This document shows positions 8,933 through 18,947 of a stretch of DNA of 64,000 nucleotides, piece by piece. Source of the stretch: Duganella rivi (lineage in GTDB: Bacteria; Pseudomonadota; Gammaproteobacteria; Burkholderiales; Burkholderiaceae_D); the NCBI RefSeq assembly GCF_009857435.1, contig NZ_WWCK01000004.1, positions 1 to 64,000 of the forward strand. The letters are read 5' to 3'. The notes below the pieces were generated by a model. That model did not search any database and was not told the origin of the DNA. It saw only the letters and a program-made list of their open reading frames with translations. Both the position numbers and the translations under genes were made by a program. Numbering within the stretch: the first letter of the stretch is position 1; each line of letters starts with the position of its first letter.

Positions 8933-9496
8933 ATGCGCCCCATCACTGCACGCCAACGCGGCTTTACCCTGGTTGAAATCGCCATCGTGCTAGTCATCAT
9001 TGGCCTGCTGCTGGGCGGCGTGCTGAAAGGCCAAGGGCTGATCGACAGCGCCCGCGTTAAAAACATTATCCAGCAATCGACCTCGCTGACCGCCGCCGTC
9101 AACGCCTACCAGGACAAATTCCGCGCCCTGCCCGGCGACGACGTGCAAGGCACCACCCATGCGCCCGGCGCCACCGGCAACGGCAACGGCGACGGCCAGA
9201 TCGGCGAGTACCTGCTGGCGCCGCAGCACCTCGCGCTGGCCGGCTTCATCACTGGCTCGTTCAACGGCACCACCGACTTCATGACCAGCGCCCAGGGCGG
9301 CGCCGTCTACATCTACAACGACGTGGTGGCCGGCCGCGGCGGCAACGGCGTGCGCCTCGACAACCTGCCGGATTCGTTCGCCGAACAAGTCGACAGCAAG
9401 CTCGATGACGGCAAATACAACACCGGCTCGGTGCGCGCCACCAGCCCTTACACCAACAACGGCAGCATCGTCCAGCGCACCGCCCTGTTCTTCTAA
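8933..9496 (+). CDS. MshA-like type IV prepilin
   Basis: Prepilin of 187 residues with the leader MRPITARQRG cut before FTLVEIAIVLVIIGLLLGG; Glu at +5 is present. The ATG at 8933 is fixed by GAAAGGA six bases upstream and by the correct leader length. The C-terminal domain contains an Asn/Gly-rich segment (GATGNGNGDGQIGEY, about 80-95), as in pilins with a calcium-like loop; no Cys pair is seen. It is the last gene of the cluster, the usual place of pilin subunits, and probably has its own ribosome supply. Major (MshA) versus minor pilin cannot be settled from sequence alone. Confidence 0.8.
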   Translation: MRPITARQRGFTLVEIAIVLVIIGLLLGGVLKGQGLIDSARVKNIIQQSTSLTAAVNAYQDKFRALPGDDVQGTTHAPGATGNGNGDGQIGEYLLAPQHLALAGFITGSFNGTTDFMTSAQGGAVYIYNDVVAGRGGNGVRLDNLPDSFAEQVDSKLDDGKYNTGSVRATSPYTNNGSIVQRTALFF

Positions 9497-9564
9497 AATT
9501 AAAAGCACGCCCGTACTTTTATTGGTTTAGAATAGCTGTCACCAACAATAAGCAGGAGACAGCT

Positions 9565-10632
9565 ATGTTTGAAGAATTCATCGGCACCAAGGCCGTATCG
9601 GCGCGCCACCAGTTCGACGTGGCCGCGCTGGACGCCTACCTGCGCCAGCACGTGGAAGGCTACCCGCAAGGCGAACTGGCGGTCGAGCAGTTCAAGGGCG
9701 GCCAGTCAAATCCCACCTTCAAACTCAGCATCGCGGGACAGCACTATGTCCTGCGCACCAAGCCCGCGCCGGCCGCCAAGCTGCTGCCCTCCGCCCACGC
9801 CATCGAACGCGAGTACCGCGTGATGGACGCGCTGCAAAAGCACGGCTTCCCGGCCGCCCGCCAATACGCGCTGTGCACCGATGAGGCGGTGATCGGGCGC
9901 GCCTTCTACGTTATGGAATTCGTCGAAGGCCGGGTGCTGTGGGACCAAGCCCTGCCCGGCATGACGCCCGCCGAGCGCGCCGCCATCTACGACGAAATGA
10001 ACCGCGTGATCGCGCAGCTGCATACGGTGGACTACAACGCCATCGGCCTGTCCGATTACGGCAAGCCGGGCAACTACTTCGCGCGCCAGATCGAGCGCTG
10101 GGCCAAGCAATACCTGGCCTCGCAAACCGAAACCATAGCGGCCATGGATCAGCTGATCGCCTGGCTGCCGGCCAACATCCCGGCCGGCGAGGACACCGCC
10201 ATCGTGCACGGCGACTTCCGCCTTGATAACCTGCTGTTCCACCCGACCGAGCCGCGCATCCTCGCGGTGCTGGACTGGGAACTATCGACGCTGGGCCATC
10301 CGTTTGCCGACTTCTCGTACCACTGCATGAGCTGGCACATCGAGCCGGGAAAATTCCGCGGCATTGCCGGCCTGGATCTGGCGGCGCTGGGCATTCCATC
10401 GCAGCAGGAATACATCGCCCGCTACGCCGAGCGCACCGGCAAGACCATCCAGCTGTCCGACTTCAACTTCTACCTGGCGTTCAATATGTTCCGCCTTGCG
10501 AGCATCATGCAAGGCATCATGAAGCGCTACGTCGACGGCACCGCCGCCAGTGCGCAGGCGCTGGAATCGGGCCAGATGGCGCGGCCGATGGCGGAACTGG
10601 GCTGGGCCTATGCACAGGGCAAGGCAATCTAA
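9565..10632 (+). CDS. APH-fold phosphotransferase family protein (ACAD10 N-terminal type)
   Basis: A 355-residue aminoglycoside-phosphotransferase-fold protein. An N-terminal nucleotide-binding lobe (FKGGQSNPTFKL, then YVLRTKP with the conserved Lys) is followed by the catalytic loop HGDFRLDNLLF (about 213-223) and the metal-binding LAVLDWELSTLG (about 231-242). This variant, with GGQSN and the WELSTLG segment, is the one that accompanies acyl-CoA dehydrogenases and is thought to phosphorylate hydroxyacyl-type substrates rather than antibiotics. Ribosome site AGCAGGAG precedes the ATG. Two acyl-CoA dehydrogenase genes occur about 14 kb away; a link is speculative. Confidence 0.85.
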   Translation: MFEEFIGTKAVSARHQFDVAALDAYLRQHVEGYPQGELAVEQFKGGQSNPTFKLSIAGQHYVLRTKPAPAAKLLPSAHAIEREYRVMDALQKHGFPAARQYALCTDEAVIGRAFYVMEFVEGRVLWDQALPGMTPAERAAIYDEMNRVIAQLHTVDYNAIGLSDYGKPGNYFARQIERWAKQYLASQTETIAAMDQLIAWLPANIPAGEDTAIVHGDFRLDNLLFHPTEPRILAVLDWELSTLGHPFADFSYHCMSWHIEPGKFRGIAGLDLAALGIPSQQEYIARYAERTGKTIQLSDFNFYLAFNMFRLASIMQGIMKRYVDGTAASAQALESGQMARPMAELGWAYAQGKAI

Positions 10633-10700
10633 GTAAAAGCCCTTTATGAAAACGGCGGCCTCGGCTACTATCGTGCCAGCACCCTACCGAGGCCAGCCGC

Positions 10701-13700
10701 GTGCCAGAAGAAAAACGCAAACAACTGCCATCCATCCGCTCGCAGATTGCGCTGCTGGTCTTGGCGTGCGCACTGCCGACGGTGATCGGCTTCGGCGCCC
10801 TGGTCGCCCAGTTCTACAGCAACGAACGCGAAACCCTTAAGACCGATACGCAGCAAGCCGCGCGCGCCGTCGCCGCGGCAATCGACCGCGACCTGGTGCA
10901 AAGCGAAGGCGCGATCATCGCGCTGGCGTCCTCGCCCAGCCTGCGTTCCGGCGACTTCAACGCGTTGCGTCTGCAAGCCGGTGCCTTGCTTAGCCCGCAG
11001 TTTCCAGCGTCCCAGTTCATCGTCAGCGATGCCGGCGGCAAAGCCGTGCTGAATGTCGGCGCGCCGCTGCCGGACACCCTCAACCAGGCCAACAACGCGC
11101 GCCGCTTGACGGCGCTGTTCGGCCATGGCCGGCCGCAGATGTCGGTGGTGGTAGTGGAAGGCAGCGCGCTGCTAACGATCGACGTGCCGGTTTTCCTTGA
11201 AAGCCGGGTCGCTTACGCCATCACCGCCCTGCTCAAGCCAGACCGGCTGGCGCGCATTCTCAAGGACGAACACATCACGGCCGATCAGGCGATGACCTTG
11301 TTCGACCCCGATGGTAATATCATCGCCCAGGCCGGCGGCCCGCGCCTGCTGCTCGGCCACGCGGCCGATCCGGCGCTGCGCGAACAGCTCAATAAAAAAC
11401 ATGAGGTGTTGCTGCAAACCGACGACGCCGCCGGCACGCCGGTCTACATGGGCCTGAGCCGCGCGCCGGTCAACGGCGCGGTGGTGGCGATCTCGACGCC
11501 GCAATCGCGCGCCACCGAGCAGTTGCTGCAAGCGGTCGCGCCGATCTCGCTGACCATGCTGGCGGTGCTGGCGGCCGGCTTCTCGCTGGCGTGGTCGGTC
11601 GGCGGGCGCATTGCCCGCTCGGTGCGCGAACTGGTCGGGCCGGCGCAGGCGCTGGCCAGCGGCAAGCCGTTTGCCATGCCGGAAACCACCTTCGCCGAAG
11701 CCGACATGCTGGCGCACGCACTGCACGCACTTGAAGGCGACCTGCACCGCCACAGCCAGGAACTGGAAAGCCTGGTGGCCGAGCGCACCAGCCAACTGGA
11801 AAAAAACCGCAGCCAGCTGGAAACCCTGTACGCCACCGCGCCGGTCGGCCTCAGCTACGTGGACGCCGAGTTGCGCGTGCTGCGCATCAACGACTACCTC
11901 GCCGCGCTGAACCAGCAAAAAGTGGTGGCCCACCTGGGCCGCCACATCGGCGACATGATCCCGGACGACGCCGTGCGCAACGCCGTGCTGGAGGATTACC
12001 GCATCGTGCTGGAAAGCGGCAAGCCGCTGACCGGCATCGAGCGCGCCGGCCACCCGGCCTCCTCGCCGGAAGAACTGCGCCACTGGGTGGTCAGCTACTA
12101 TCCGCAGTTCGGCGTTGACGGCAAGATCACCGGCATTACCGGCCTGCTGCTGGACGTGACCGAACACAAGCGCGTGGAGGCCGAACTGCGCGCCACCGCC
12201 GAACGCCTTACCGCCAGCGAGCACTTCGTGCGCGCCGTGACCGACAACCTGCCCGGCAAGGTGGCCTATTGGGACGCCGCGCTGCGCTGCCGCTTTGGCA
12301 ATCGCTTCTTCCTCGACTGGCATGGCGTCAGCCAGGAACAGATCATCGGCGCCTACATGCCGGACGTGGTCGGCCAGCAGCAGTGCGACGAGCGCGGGCC
12401 CTACATCCAAGCGGCGTTGGCGGGTGAGGCGCAAGGCTTTGCCGGCAAGCTGCAGTGGCCGTCTGGCGAAACCAGCCACATCTGGGTCAATTACATCCCC
12501 GATGTCGACGATACAGGTGCCGTAAAAGGTTTCTTTATGCTAGTCTCCGATGTCACCGAATTGAAGGAAGCCGAATTGCACTTGCAGGAAGTGAACGAGG
12601 AATTGATTCTGGCGCGCGACCGCGCCGAAGCCGCCAGCCGCGCCAAGAGCGAGTTCCTGGCCAATATGAGCCACGAGATCCGCACGCCGATGAACGCCAT
12701 CATCGGCCTGGCGCGCCTGCTGGAAGAAGCACCGCTGGCGCCGCGTGAACGCGGCTACCTGCACAAGATCCAGTTTGCCACCCAGTCGCTACTGAGCCTG
12801 GTGAACGACGTGCTCGACTTCTCGCGCGTGGAGGCCGGCCAGCTGGTGCTGGAACATGCCAACTTCCACCTGCAGCACATCCTGGACAGCATCAGCGTCA
12901 TGCTGAGCGGCAGCGCCGCCGAGAAAGGCGTGGAGCTGGTGTACGACATCGATCCAGCCATCCCGACCGAGCTGGCGGGCGACCCGATGCGCTTGCAGCA
13001 GGTGCTGCTCAACCTGGTCAGCAACGCCATTAAATTTACCGAGCACGGCGAGGTGGTGCTGTCGGCGCGGCCGGCGCCCGGCTCTGTCAAGCCGGGCGAC
13101 CGCGCCATGCTGGTGGAATTCCGCGTGCGCGATACCGGCATCGGCATCGCGCCAGAGCAACAGGCCGGCATTTTCGACGCCTTCTCGCAGGCCGACAGCA
13201 GCACCAGCCGCAAGTTTGGCGGCGCCGGGCTCGGCCTCGCCATCTGCCGCCAGCTGGCCGACATGATGGGCGGCGCGATCAGCGTCAGCAGCGAGCTGGG
13301 ACGCGGCGCCGAGTTCCTGTTCGCCTGCCCGCTGGAATGCACCGCGCCGCTGGCCGCGCCAACGCCGGCGCCGGCCGTCAAATCACTGTCGGTGCTGATC
13401 GTCGACGACAACCCCAGCGTGCGCAATGCGCTGCACGCAGCAGGGCAAAGCTTCGGCTGGCACACGGCCTGCGCCGCCGGCGCCCAGCAAGCGCTGTCCT
13501 TGCTGCAGGAACGGGCCCGCGCCGGCCGTCCTTATGACTTGCTGATGCTGGATCGCGACATGCCCGGCATCGATGGCCCGACCATGCTGCAACAGCTGCC
13601 GGATGGCCTGGCGCTGCCGCCGGTGCTGATGCTGACTTCCGAGCACAGCGCGGCCACGCTGGTGCAGCAATCTGCCGCGCTGGGCCTGGCCGGTGTGCTG

Positions 13701-14855
13701 GCCAAGCCGGTCAGCCCGGCGCGGCTGCTGGAGCGAGTCAGCGCGCTGCTGGCCGGCGACCAAGCCACCAGCGGCATCCTCAGCCAGCTGGAACACACGC
13801 CGCTGCAAGGCCGCTTGAACGGCATGCGCATCCTGCTGGTGGAAGACAACGAAATCAACCAGGAGGTCGCGCAATACATGCTGCTGCACGCGGGCGCCAC
13901 GGTGGAAGTGGCTGCCAACGGCCAGCTGGCGGTGGAATTGCTGGCCGCCGCAGCCGAGCGCTACGACGTGGTGCTGATGGACGTGCAAATGCCGATTATG
14001 AACGGCTACGACGCCACCCGCGAGATCCGCCGCCTGGGCTTGCTGACCTTGCCGATCATCGCCATGACCGCCAACGTGCTGGAGGACGACCGCCGCCGCG
14101 CCGCCGAGGCCGGCATGAACGCCCACGTCGCCAAGCCGATCGATGTGGAAGAACTGATCTCGGTACTAACCCGGCTGGTCACCATCCGCGATGCCAGCCG
14201 CGACATGGTGGCGCCGGTGCCGGCCAAAGCGCCGCCGGCCGTGCCGCCCGCCACGCTGATGCCGCCGCTGTCGCCGCTGCCGGGCATCGACGTGGAAGCC
14301 GCGCTGGCGCGGCTGGGCGGCAATCACGACGCCCTGACCTCGCTGCTCAAGCGCTTCGAGCAATCGCAAGGCGGCGCCGTGGCCGAGGTGCGCACCCTGC
14401 TGGCGGCCGGCCAGCGCCAGCAAGCGGCGCAAGTGCTGCACCGCCTGCGCGGGGTGGCGGCCAACCTGGGCGCCACCGACGTCGCCCGCCTGACTGCCGC
14501 TGCCGAGACCGTCCTGCACGAAAATACCGCCGACACGCTGGCCATGCCAACCGCCCTGAGCCGGCTGGAACAGGCGCTGGAACTGGTCACCCGCACCGCC
14601 CGCGGCCTGGTCGCGCCGGCGCAAGACGCACCGACAAGCCACACCGCCACACCGGACCTGGAGCAAAAACTGGCGCAGTTACAAGGTTTGCTTCAGAATA
14701 ACAATCTGAAAGCATTAGAACATTACCGGGCCTTGCGCCCTGCACTGGCGTCGGCCGGGCAGGCGCAGGCCTTGGGCGAAGCAGTCGAGACCCTCAACTT
14801 CAAGGCCGCGTACCAGATGGTGGAAGAAATGTTGCAGCGAAAGGAAAGTGCATGA
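10701..14855 (+). CDS. Hybrid sensor histidine kinase with PAS, two REC and HPt domains
   Basis: A 1384-residue membrane hybrid kinase starting at GTG (GAGG eight bases upstream). Order: membrane helix about 14-36, periplasmic sensor to about 270, second helix about 275-297, HAMP-like linker, two PAS-like domains (about 375-490 and 510-630), HisKA with H658 in [10 protein letters not shown], HATPase (N-box about 764-777, [10 protein letters not shown] about 842), receiver 1 (phospho-acceptor D951), receiver 2 (D1094) and a C-terminal HPt (H1247 in VLHRLRG). All phosphorelay residues are present. It overlaps the downstream diguanylate cyclase by 4 bases (ATGA), so the relay probably ends in control of c-di-GMP. 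Confidence 0.93.
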   Translation: MPEEKRKQLPSIRSQIALLVLACALPTVIGFGALVAQFYSNERETLKTDTQQAARAVAAAIDRDLVQSEGAIIALASSPSLRSGDFNALRLQAGALLSPQFPASQFIVSDAGGKAVLNVGAPLPDTLNQANNARRLTALFGHGRPQMSVVVVEGSALLTIDVPVFLESRVAYAITALLKPDRLARILKDEHITADQAMTLFDPDGNIIAQAGGPRLLLGHAADPALREQLNKKHEVLLQTDDAAGTPVYMGLSRAPVNGAVVAISTPQSRATEQLLQAVAPISLTMLAVLAAGFSLAWSVGGRIARSVRELVGPAQALASGKPFAMPETTFAEADMLAHALHALEGDLHRHSQELESLVAERTSQLEKNRSQLETLYATAPVGLSYVDAELRVLRINDYLAALNQQKVVAHLGRHIGDMIPDDAVRNAVLEDYRIVLESGKPLTGIERAGHPASSPEELRHWVVSYYPQFGVDGKITGITGLLLDVTEHKRVEAELRATAERLTASEHFVRAVTDNLPGKVAYWDAALRCRFGNRFFLDWHGVSQEQIIGAYMPDVVGQQQCDERGPYIQAALAGEAQGFAGKLQWPSGETSHIWVNYIPDVDDTGAVKGFFMLVSDVTELKEAELHLQEVNEELILARDRAEAASRAKSEFLANMSHEIRTPMNAIIGLARLLEEAPLAPRERGYLHKIQFATQSLLSLVNDVLDFSRVEAGQLVLEHANFHLQHILDSISVMLSGSAAEKGVELVYDIDPAIPTELAGDPMRLQQVLLNLVSNAIKFTEHGEVVLSARPAPGSVKPGDRAMLVEFRVRDTGIGIAPEQQAGIFDAFSQADSSTSRKFGGAGLGLAICRQLADMMGGAISVSSELGRGAEFLFACPLECTAPLAAPTPAPAVKSLSVLIVDDNPSVRNALHAAGQSFGWHTACAAGAQQALSLLQERARAGRPYDLLMLDRDMPGIDGPTMLQQLPDGLALPPVLMLTSEHSAATLVQQSAALGLAGVLAKPVSPARLLERVSALLAGDQATSGILSQLEHTPLQGRLNGMRILLVEDNEINQEVAQYMLLHAGATVEVAANGQLAVELLAAAAERYDVVLMDVQMPIMNGYDATREIRRLGLLTLPIIAMTANVLEDDRRRAAEAGMNAHVAKPIDVEELISVLTRLVTIRDASRDMVAPVPAKAPPAVPPATLMPPLSPLPGIDVEAALARLGGNHDALTSLLKRFEQSQGGAVAEVRTLLAAGQRQQAAQVLHRLRGVAANLGATDVARLTAAAETVLHENTADTLAMPTALSRLEQALELVTRTARGLVAPAQDAPTSHTATPDLEQKLAQLQGLLQNNNLKALEHYRALRPALASAGQAQALGEAVETLNFKAAYQMVEEMLQRKESA

Positions 14856-15778
14856 GCTGGACCGATTTGGCCCGCAATGGACGCATCTTGGTGGTGGACG
14901 ACGCCATGGAGAATATCCAGATCCTGCACCATGCGCTGCGCGAGGAGCACGAGGTGCTGTTCGCGCTGGACGGCGAGCAAGCGCTGCAAATCGCCCGCGA
15001 CCAGCAGCCGGACTTGATCCTGCTGGACGCCGTCATGCCGGGCATGGACGGTTACGCGGTGGTGGCGGCCTTGCGCAGCTCGCCGCGCCTGCAAGATATC
15101 CCAGTGATTTTCGTGACCGCCCTGAGCCAGCCCGAAGACGAAACGCGGGCGCTGGACGGCGGTGCGGTCGATTTCATCAGCAAGCCGTTCAACGTGGCAG
15201 TGGTGCGGGCGCGCGTGCGCAGCCAGCTGACCATCAAGCGCCAGGCCGACCTGATGCGTGAACTGAGCATGACCGACGGCCTGACCGGCGTTGCCAACCG
15301 CCGCAACTTCAATGACACCATCGACGCCGAATGGCGCCGCTGCGCGCGTGCCGGCCTGCCGCTGTCGGTGATCATGATCGACATCGACCACTTCAAGCTG
15401 TACAACGACCACTACGGCCACCAGGCCGGCGACGCCTGCCTGCAGCAAGTGAGCGCGGCCATGAAGCGCTGCGCCACCCGCCCGCAGGACCTGCTGGCGC
15501 GCTACGGCGGCGAAGAATTTATCCTGCTGCTGCCGCAGGAAGGCGCCGATGGCGCCGAGGTGGTGGCCAACCGCATCCTGGAAGAAGTGGGCAGGCTGGC
15601 CGTCCCGCATGCGACCTCGCCGAGCGCGCCGCAAGTGACGCTGAGCATGGGTCTGGCAACCGGGCTGCCGCCATCCGACAGCACCGACCCGAGCGCCCTG
15701 ATCCGCACCGCCGACGCCAACCTCTACCGCGCCAAACAAACCGGCCGCAACCGCTACTGCCTGAGCCTCGACAGCTAG
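14852..15778 (+). CDS. Response regulator with GGDEF domain (diguanylate cyclase)
   Basis: A 308-residue two-domain protein: receiver (residues about 10-125; acidic pocket VVDD, phospho-acceptor D59, Lys in ISKPF) and GGDEF domain (about 145-305). The active site reads GGEEF at 219-223 and a product-inhibition I-site RxxD is present at R210-D213, five residues ahead of it. It should therefore make c-di-GMP with feedback control. The start codon overlaps the kinase stop, so the two are translated together. c-di-GMP is a likely input for the MshE ATPase encoded upstream. Confidence 0.94.
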   Translation: MSWTDLARNGRILVVDDAMENIQILHHALREEHEVLFALDGEQALQIARDQQPDLILLDAVMPGMDGYAVVAALRSSPRLQDIPVIFVTALSQPEDETRALDGGAVDFISKPFNVAVVRARVRSQLTIKRQADLMRELSMTDGLTGVANRRNFNDTIDAEWRRCARAGLPLSVIMIDIDHFKLYNDHYGHQAGDACLQQVSAAMKRCATRPQDLLARYGGEEFILLLPQEGADGAEVVANRILEEVGRLAVPHATSPSAPQVTLSMGLATGLPPSDSTDPSALIRTADANLYRAKQTGRNRYCLSLDS

Positions 15779-15787
15779 ATCGCCAGC

Positions 15788-17200
15788 CTACAAATACGCC
15801 AGTTTGGCACGCAGCACAAGCTCGATGGCGCAGCCAGTGCCGGGCGTGCTGTGGATCGCCAGGGTGGCGCCTATGCGCGCGGCCCGCTCGCGCATGCCGG
15901 TCAGTCCCCAATGACGTTCGCGCTTGCCCAACTGCAGCACCTCGTCCTCAAAGCCCTTGCCCTGGTCGCGGACTTCCAGGCTAAAGCTGGTGGCGCCGTA
16001 GACCAGTTGCAGCCGCACCTGCGGGCTACCGGAATGGTGTAGCGCGTTTGCCACGGCCTCGCGGGCGATGGCAAACAGCTCGTCCTTGATCCCGGCCTTC
16101 AATGGCCGCCGCGCGCCCTGCTCGTGTAACGAGAACGCCACGCCTTGCTGGCTGCAGGCCGCGCTGCACGCGGCTGCCAGCGCCGGCGCCAGATCGCCCT
16201 GGCAGACGTGGTTGACGCGCAGTTCCATCAACTGGTCGCGGCCCTCCTCGGCCACTGCTTCGGCGGCATCGAGGGCGGCGTCGATCTGCTGCTGGATCTC
16301 ATCGCTTTTCGGCAGCTTGGCCTTGATGCTGTGGAAGCGCAGTATCAGCGCCTGCACGCTTTGCAAATAAGTGTCATGCAGGGTGCGGGCGATGCGCTCG
16401 CGCTCGGCCATCCGCACATCGAAGCTGCGCTGCATGCGGCGCAGCGCTTCGCGCAGCCGCAGGCGGTGGACACACCACGCCAGCAGCGCCGCCATTAGCG
16501 CACACAGCAGCTTGAACCACACCGTTTGCACCAGCGTCGGCGGCACCACCAGCATCACGCTGGCGCCATTGGTATTCCAGACGCCATCTTCGTTGGCGGC
16601 CATGACGCGGAAGCGGTAACTGCCCGGCGCCAGCGTGGTGTAATACGCCGAGCGGCGGTTGCCGGCCTCCTGCCATTGCGTATCCACGCCTTCCAGCATG
16701 TAGCGGAACTGCACCCGCTGCGGCAAGGTCAGGCTCAGCGCGGTGTAATCGATGCGCACGCTCTCGGGCGATGACGGCAGTTGCGCTTCCAGCTGCGATG
16801 GCGACAATGGTTGCGCCGTCTTGTCTGACCAGACCCCGGTGATATACACCGGTGGCGGCGACGGATTGGTGCGATAGCGCTCCGGGTCGAGCCGGTAAAC
16901 GCCGCTGATGGTCGCAAACAGCAGCTCGCCGGTGCTGAGCCGTGTCAGCCGCGGCGTCGATGACTCGCTCGCCGCGATGCCGCGTATGCCATCATTGAAG
17001 TTGAATTGCAAGACCCGCACCGCATAGTCAGGCTGCTGCATCGCGCGCGCCATTTCGCTGGCATCGATGGCTTGCAGGCCTTGCGAAGAATTGATCCAGA
17101 CACGGCCGTCGGGCGCCACCAGTATGCCTTTGACACCGGAAAAGCGGGCCTCGCCGGCGCCCTTCAGCGGCCGGAACACCTTGCCGTCAAACCACATCAA
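15788..17200 (-). CDS. C-terminal part of a frameshifted propeller sensor kinase (HisKA_3/HATPase)
   Basis: This is the downstream half of a broken reading frame; the first available start is a TTG at 17200, which is not a convincing gene start. It carries the end of the beta-propeller, a Y_Y_Y-type beta-sandwich (about 140-215), one membrane helix (about 228-247), a HisKA_3-type dimerisation helix with ERIARTLHDTYLQS (His about 279), and a HATPase domain (EAVANALHHSG, then DQGKGF and HWGLTGMRERA). Removing one G from the run of seven at 17210-17216 joins it smoothly to the upstream half as VLVGGQPGLMWFDG, a perfect propeller motif. NarX/LytS-like kinases of this type signal to LuxR-family regulators such as the one at 20508. 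Confidence 0.8.
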   Translation of the reverse strand: MMWFDGKVFRPLKGAGEARFSGVKGILVAPDGRVWINSSQGLQAIDASEMARAMQQPDYAVRVLQFNFNDGIRGIAASESSTPRLTRLSTGELLFATISGVYRLDPERYRTNPSPPPVYITGVWSDKTAQPLSPSQLEAQLPSSPESVRIDYTALSLTLPQRVQFRYMLEGVDTQWQEAGNRRSAYYTTLAPGSYRFRVMAANEDGVWNTNGASVMLVVPPTLVQTVWFKLLCALMAALLAWCVHRLRLREALRRMQRSFDVRMAERERIARTLHDTYLQSVQALILRFHSIKAKLPKSDEIQQQIDAALDAAEAVAEEGRDQLMELRVNHVCQGDLAPALAAACSAACSQQGVAFSLHEQGARRPLKAGIKDELFAIAREAVANALHHSGSPQVRLQLVYGATSFSLEVRDQGKGFEDEVLQLGKRERHWGLTGMRERAARIGATLAIHSTPGTGCAIELVLRAKLAYL

Positions 17201-18779
17201 GCCAGGTTGCCCCCCCTACCAGCACGCCATTGCGATACGGTGTGATGGCGTCGATCTCGCCCAGCTTCAGCCCTTCTTTGGCGCCCAGCTTGATGGCCTT
17301 GCCGCGCTCCAGCTTGAACACCGCATTGTCAATCGCGCCGAACCAGAGGCGGCCGCCCGTGTCGGCCGTCATGCTCACCACCACCGCCCGGTCCAGTTCC
17401 GGCATGCCGCCCAGCGCAGTCCAGGCGCCATCCTTGAGCCGGAACACGCCACTGCCGGCAAACGATACCCACAGGCCGCCATCGGCATCCATGACCATAT
17501 CGAGAATGGCAATAAACCGGCGTTTGCCCAGGCTGCCTGGCGGCGGAACGTGCACGCGCTGGCTGCCGTTAACCTGCCACAGGCCATCGCGCGCCCCGCT
17601 CCATAGCTGGCCGCGCGGATCGCGATATAGCACCGTCACCAGCGTGGCATCACCGCCGCCAGGGCCATATTGCACGGGCTCGGCGCCTAGCGCGGGATAG
17701 TAATACTGGTCGATCCAGACATCGCCATGGCTACCGGCCAGCAACGGTGCGCCAAAGGACATAATCGGCGCCAACTGCAAGGCCTGCACGCGGCGGGGAC
17801 GGAACTGATCCAGTCCTTCGGGGGTGGCGATCCAGATATTGCCTTCACGGTCCTGGAACAGCGCTTCCGCCGATGCCCCCGACAGCCCCTGGTGGACGTT
17901 GAGCTCGCGCACGATGGTATTGCCGCCGTCAAACATCATCTGGCGCACGCCCTCGCCGCCAGACCACCACAAATTGCCCGCCTGATCGAACAAGAACCTG
18001 ATGCTGTTGGCATTCCGCAGATCCGGCAACACGGCCTTGATGCCGGGTGGTGTGTACAACAGGTGCACGCCGCGGCCGCCGGGCTCGGATGCCCATACCC
18101 GGCCGTCCGCTGTTTCCGCCAGCCGGCCGGAAACGTTCCGTTCCGCCACCTTGGTAAACGCCGTGGCGCCTGCCGGGCGCGAGAACAGGCCGGCAGTGCT
18201 CAGCAGCCAGAAAGTACCGCGCCGGTCTTGCATCAAATCGAGCACCAGGAATTTGGCAGGCAGGCCGAGCGCCGCATTGGCGTCGTGCCAGCGCTTGGCG
18301 CCCGGTTCAAGCTGGTGGATACCGGTCGAGGTGGCAAGCCATAAGCGCCCGTTGGCTTCCTGCACCACCTTGTAGATCGCCGCATGCGGCAGGCCGTCGG
18401 CCTCCTGGTAGCTGGTGGCCACGCCATCCTGCAATAGCGCCAGGTCGGCGCCGTTCGACGACATCCACAAGCGGCCGTCGGACAGACGCCCCATGGCCAG
18501 GACGCCGCCGCTGAACAGGCTGCCCGAGCGCGGCTGGTACAGCTCGAATTTGGCGCCGTCAAAGCGATAGAGGCCGTCTTCGGCCCCCAGCCACAGCCAG
18601 CCGTCAGCAGTCTGTTCGATGCTGCGGATGTTGGGCGGCACGCCATCGCGGGCGGTCCATGCGGTGTGCTGCAATTCAATCGGCGCCGGGGCTTGATTTT
18701 TGGCCGGCTCGGCGATGGCGCGCGGGGCGCCGCTCAATACCAGCCAGGCCATTACTGCCACTGCCAGGATTTTTTTCAT
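17187..18779 (-). CDS. N-terminal part of a frameshifted propeller sensor kinase (periplasmic sensor)
   Basis: Upstream half (530 residues) of the split kinase. A signal peptide (1-23, ending APRAIA) is followed by repeated two-component-regulator propeller blades, each with a pattern like DGWLWLGAEDGLYRFDG (about residues 58-74), DGRLWMSSNGADLA, NGRLWLATSTGIHQL and GNIWIATPEGLDQF. The frame ends after VLVGGATWLDVV, which no longer fits the repeat, because of one extra base in a homopolymer. Without the extra base the full protein would be about 1,000 residues: propeller, Y_Y_Y, membrane helix, HisKA_3, HATPase. Whether it is a mutation, phase variation or a sequencing error cannot be told here. 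Confidence 0.82.
   Translation of the reverse strand: MKKILAVAVMAWLVLSGAPRAIAEPAKNQAPAPIELQHTAWTARDGVPPNIRSIEQTADGWLWLGAEDGLYRFDGAKFELYQPRSGSLFSGGVLAMGRLSDGRLWMSSNGADLALLQDGVATSYQEADGLPHAAIYKVVQEANGRLWLATSTGIHQLEPGAKRWHDANAALGLPAKFLVLDLMQDRRGTFWLLSTAGLFSRPAGATAFTKVAERNVSGRLAETADGRVWASEPGGRGVHLLYTPPGIKAVLPDLRNANSIRFLFDQAGNLWWSGGEGVRQMMFDGGNTIVRELNVHQGLSGASAEALFQDREGNIWIATPEGLDQFRPRRVQALQLAPIMSFGAPLLAGSHGDVWIDQYYYPALGAEPVQYGPGGGDATLVTVLYRDPRGQLWSGARDGLWQVNGSQRVHVPPPGSLGKRRFIAILDMVMDADGGLWVSFAGSGVFRLKDGAWTALGGMPELDRAVVVSMTADTGGRLWFGAIDNAVFKLERGKAIKLGAKEGLKLGEIDAITPYRNGVLVGGATWLDVV
17210..17216 (-). other. Homopolymer G7 (C7 on +) at the frameshift between two kinase halves
   Basis: Seven C in a row on the plus strand. 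On the coding strand the codons GTA-GGG-GGG-GCA lead to a premature stop about 8 codons later, whereas six G would read GTA-GGG-GGG-CAA and continue through LMWFDG into the kinase half. Confidence 0.9.
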
Positions 18780-18947
18780 GGTTATCGTCAGGGTGGGTTA
18801 ATACCCAGCATTATGCCTAGGGGCGGTGGGGACATCATTACGCTAGCTACAATTTACAATTTCACTGGACGTCATTCACGCGCCACGGCCGACTTTCTAC
18901 AATGAAGACACCTTAAACCGCGTATTACTTTAATAAAGGATGTCACC

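Noticed and set aside
9496..9522. Terminator-like AAAAGCACG/CGTACTTTT after the pilin gene
   Set aside because: The stem has a mismatch and a loop of about two bases; too weak to call.
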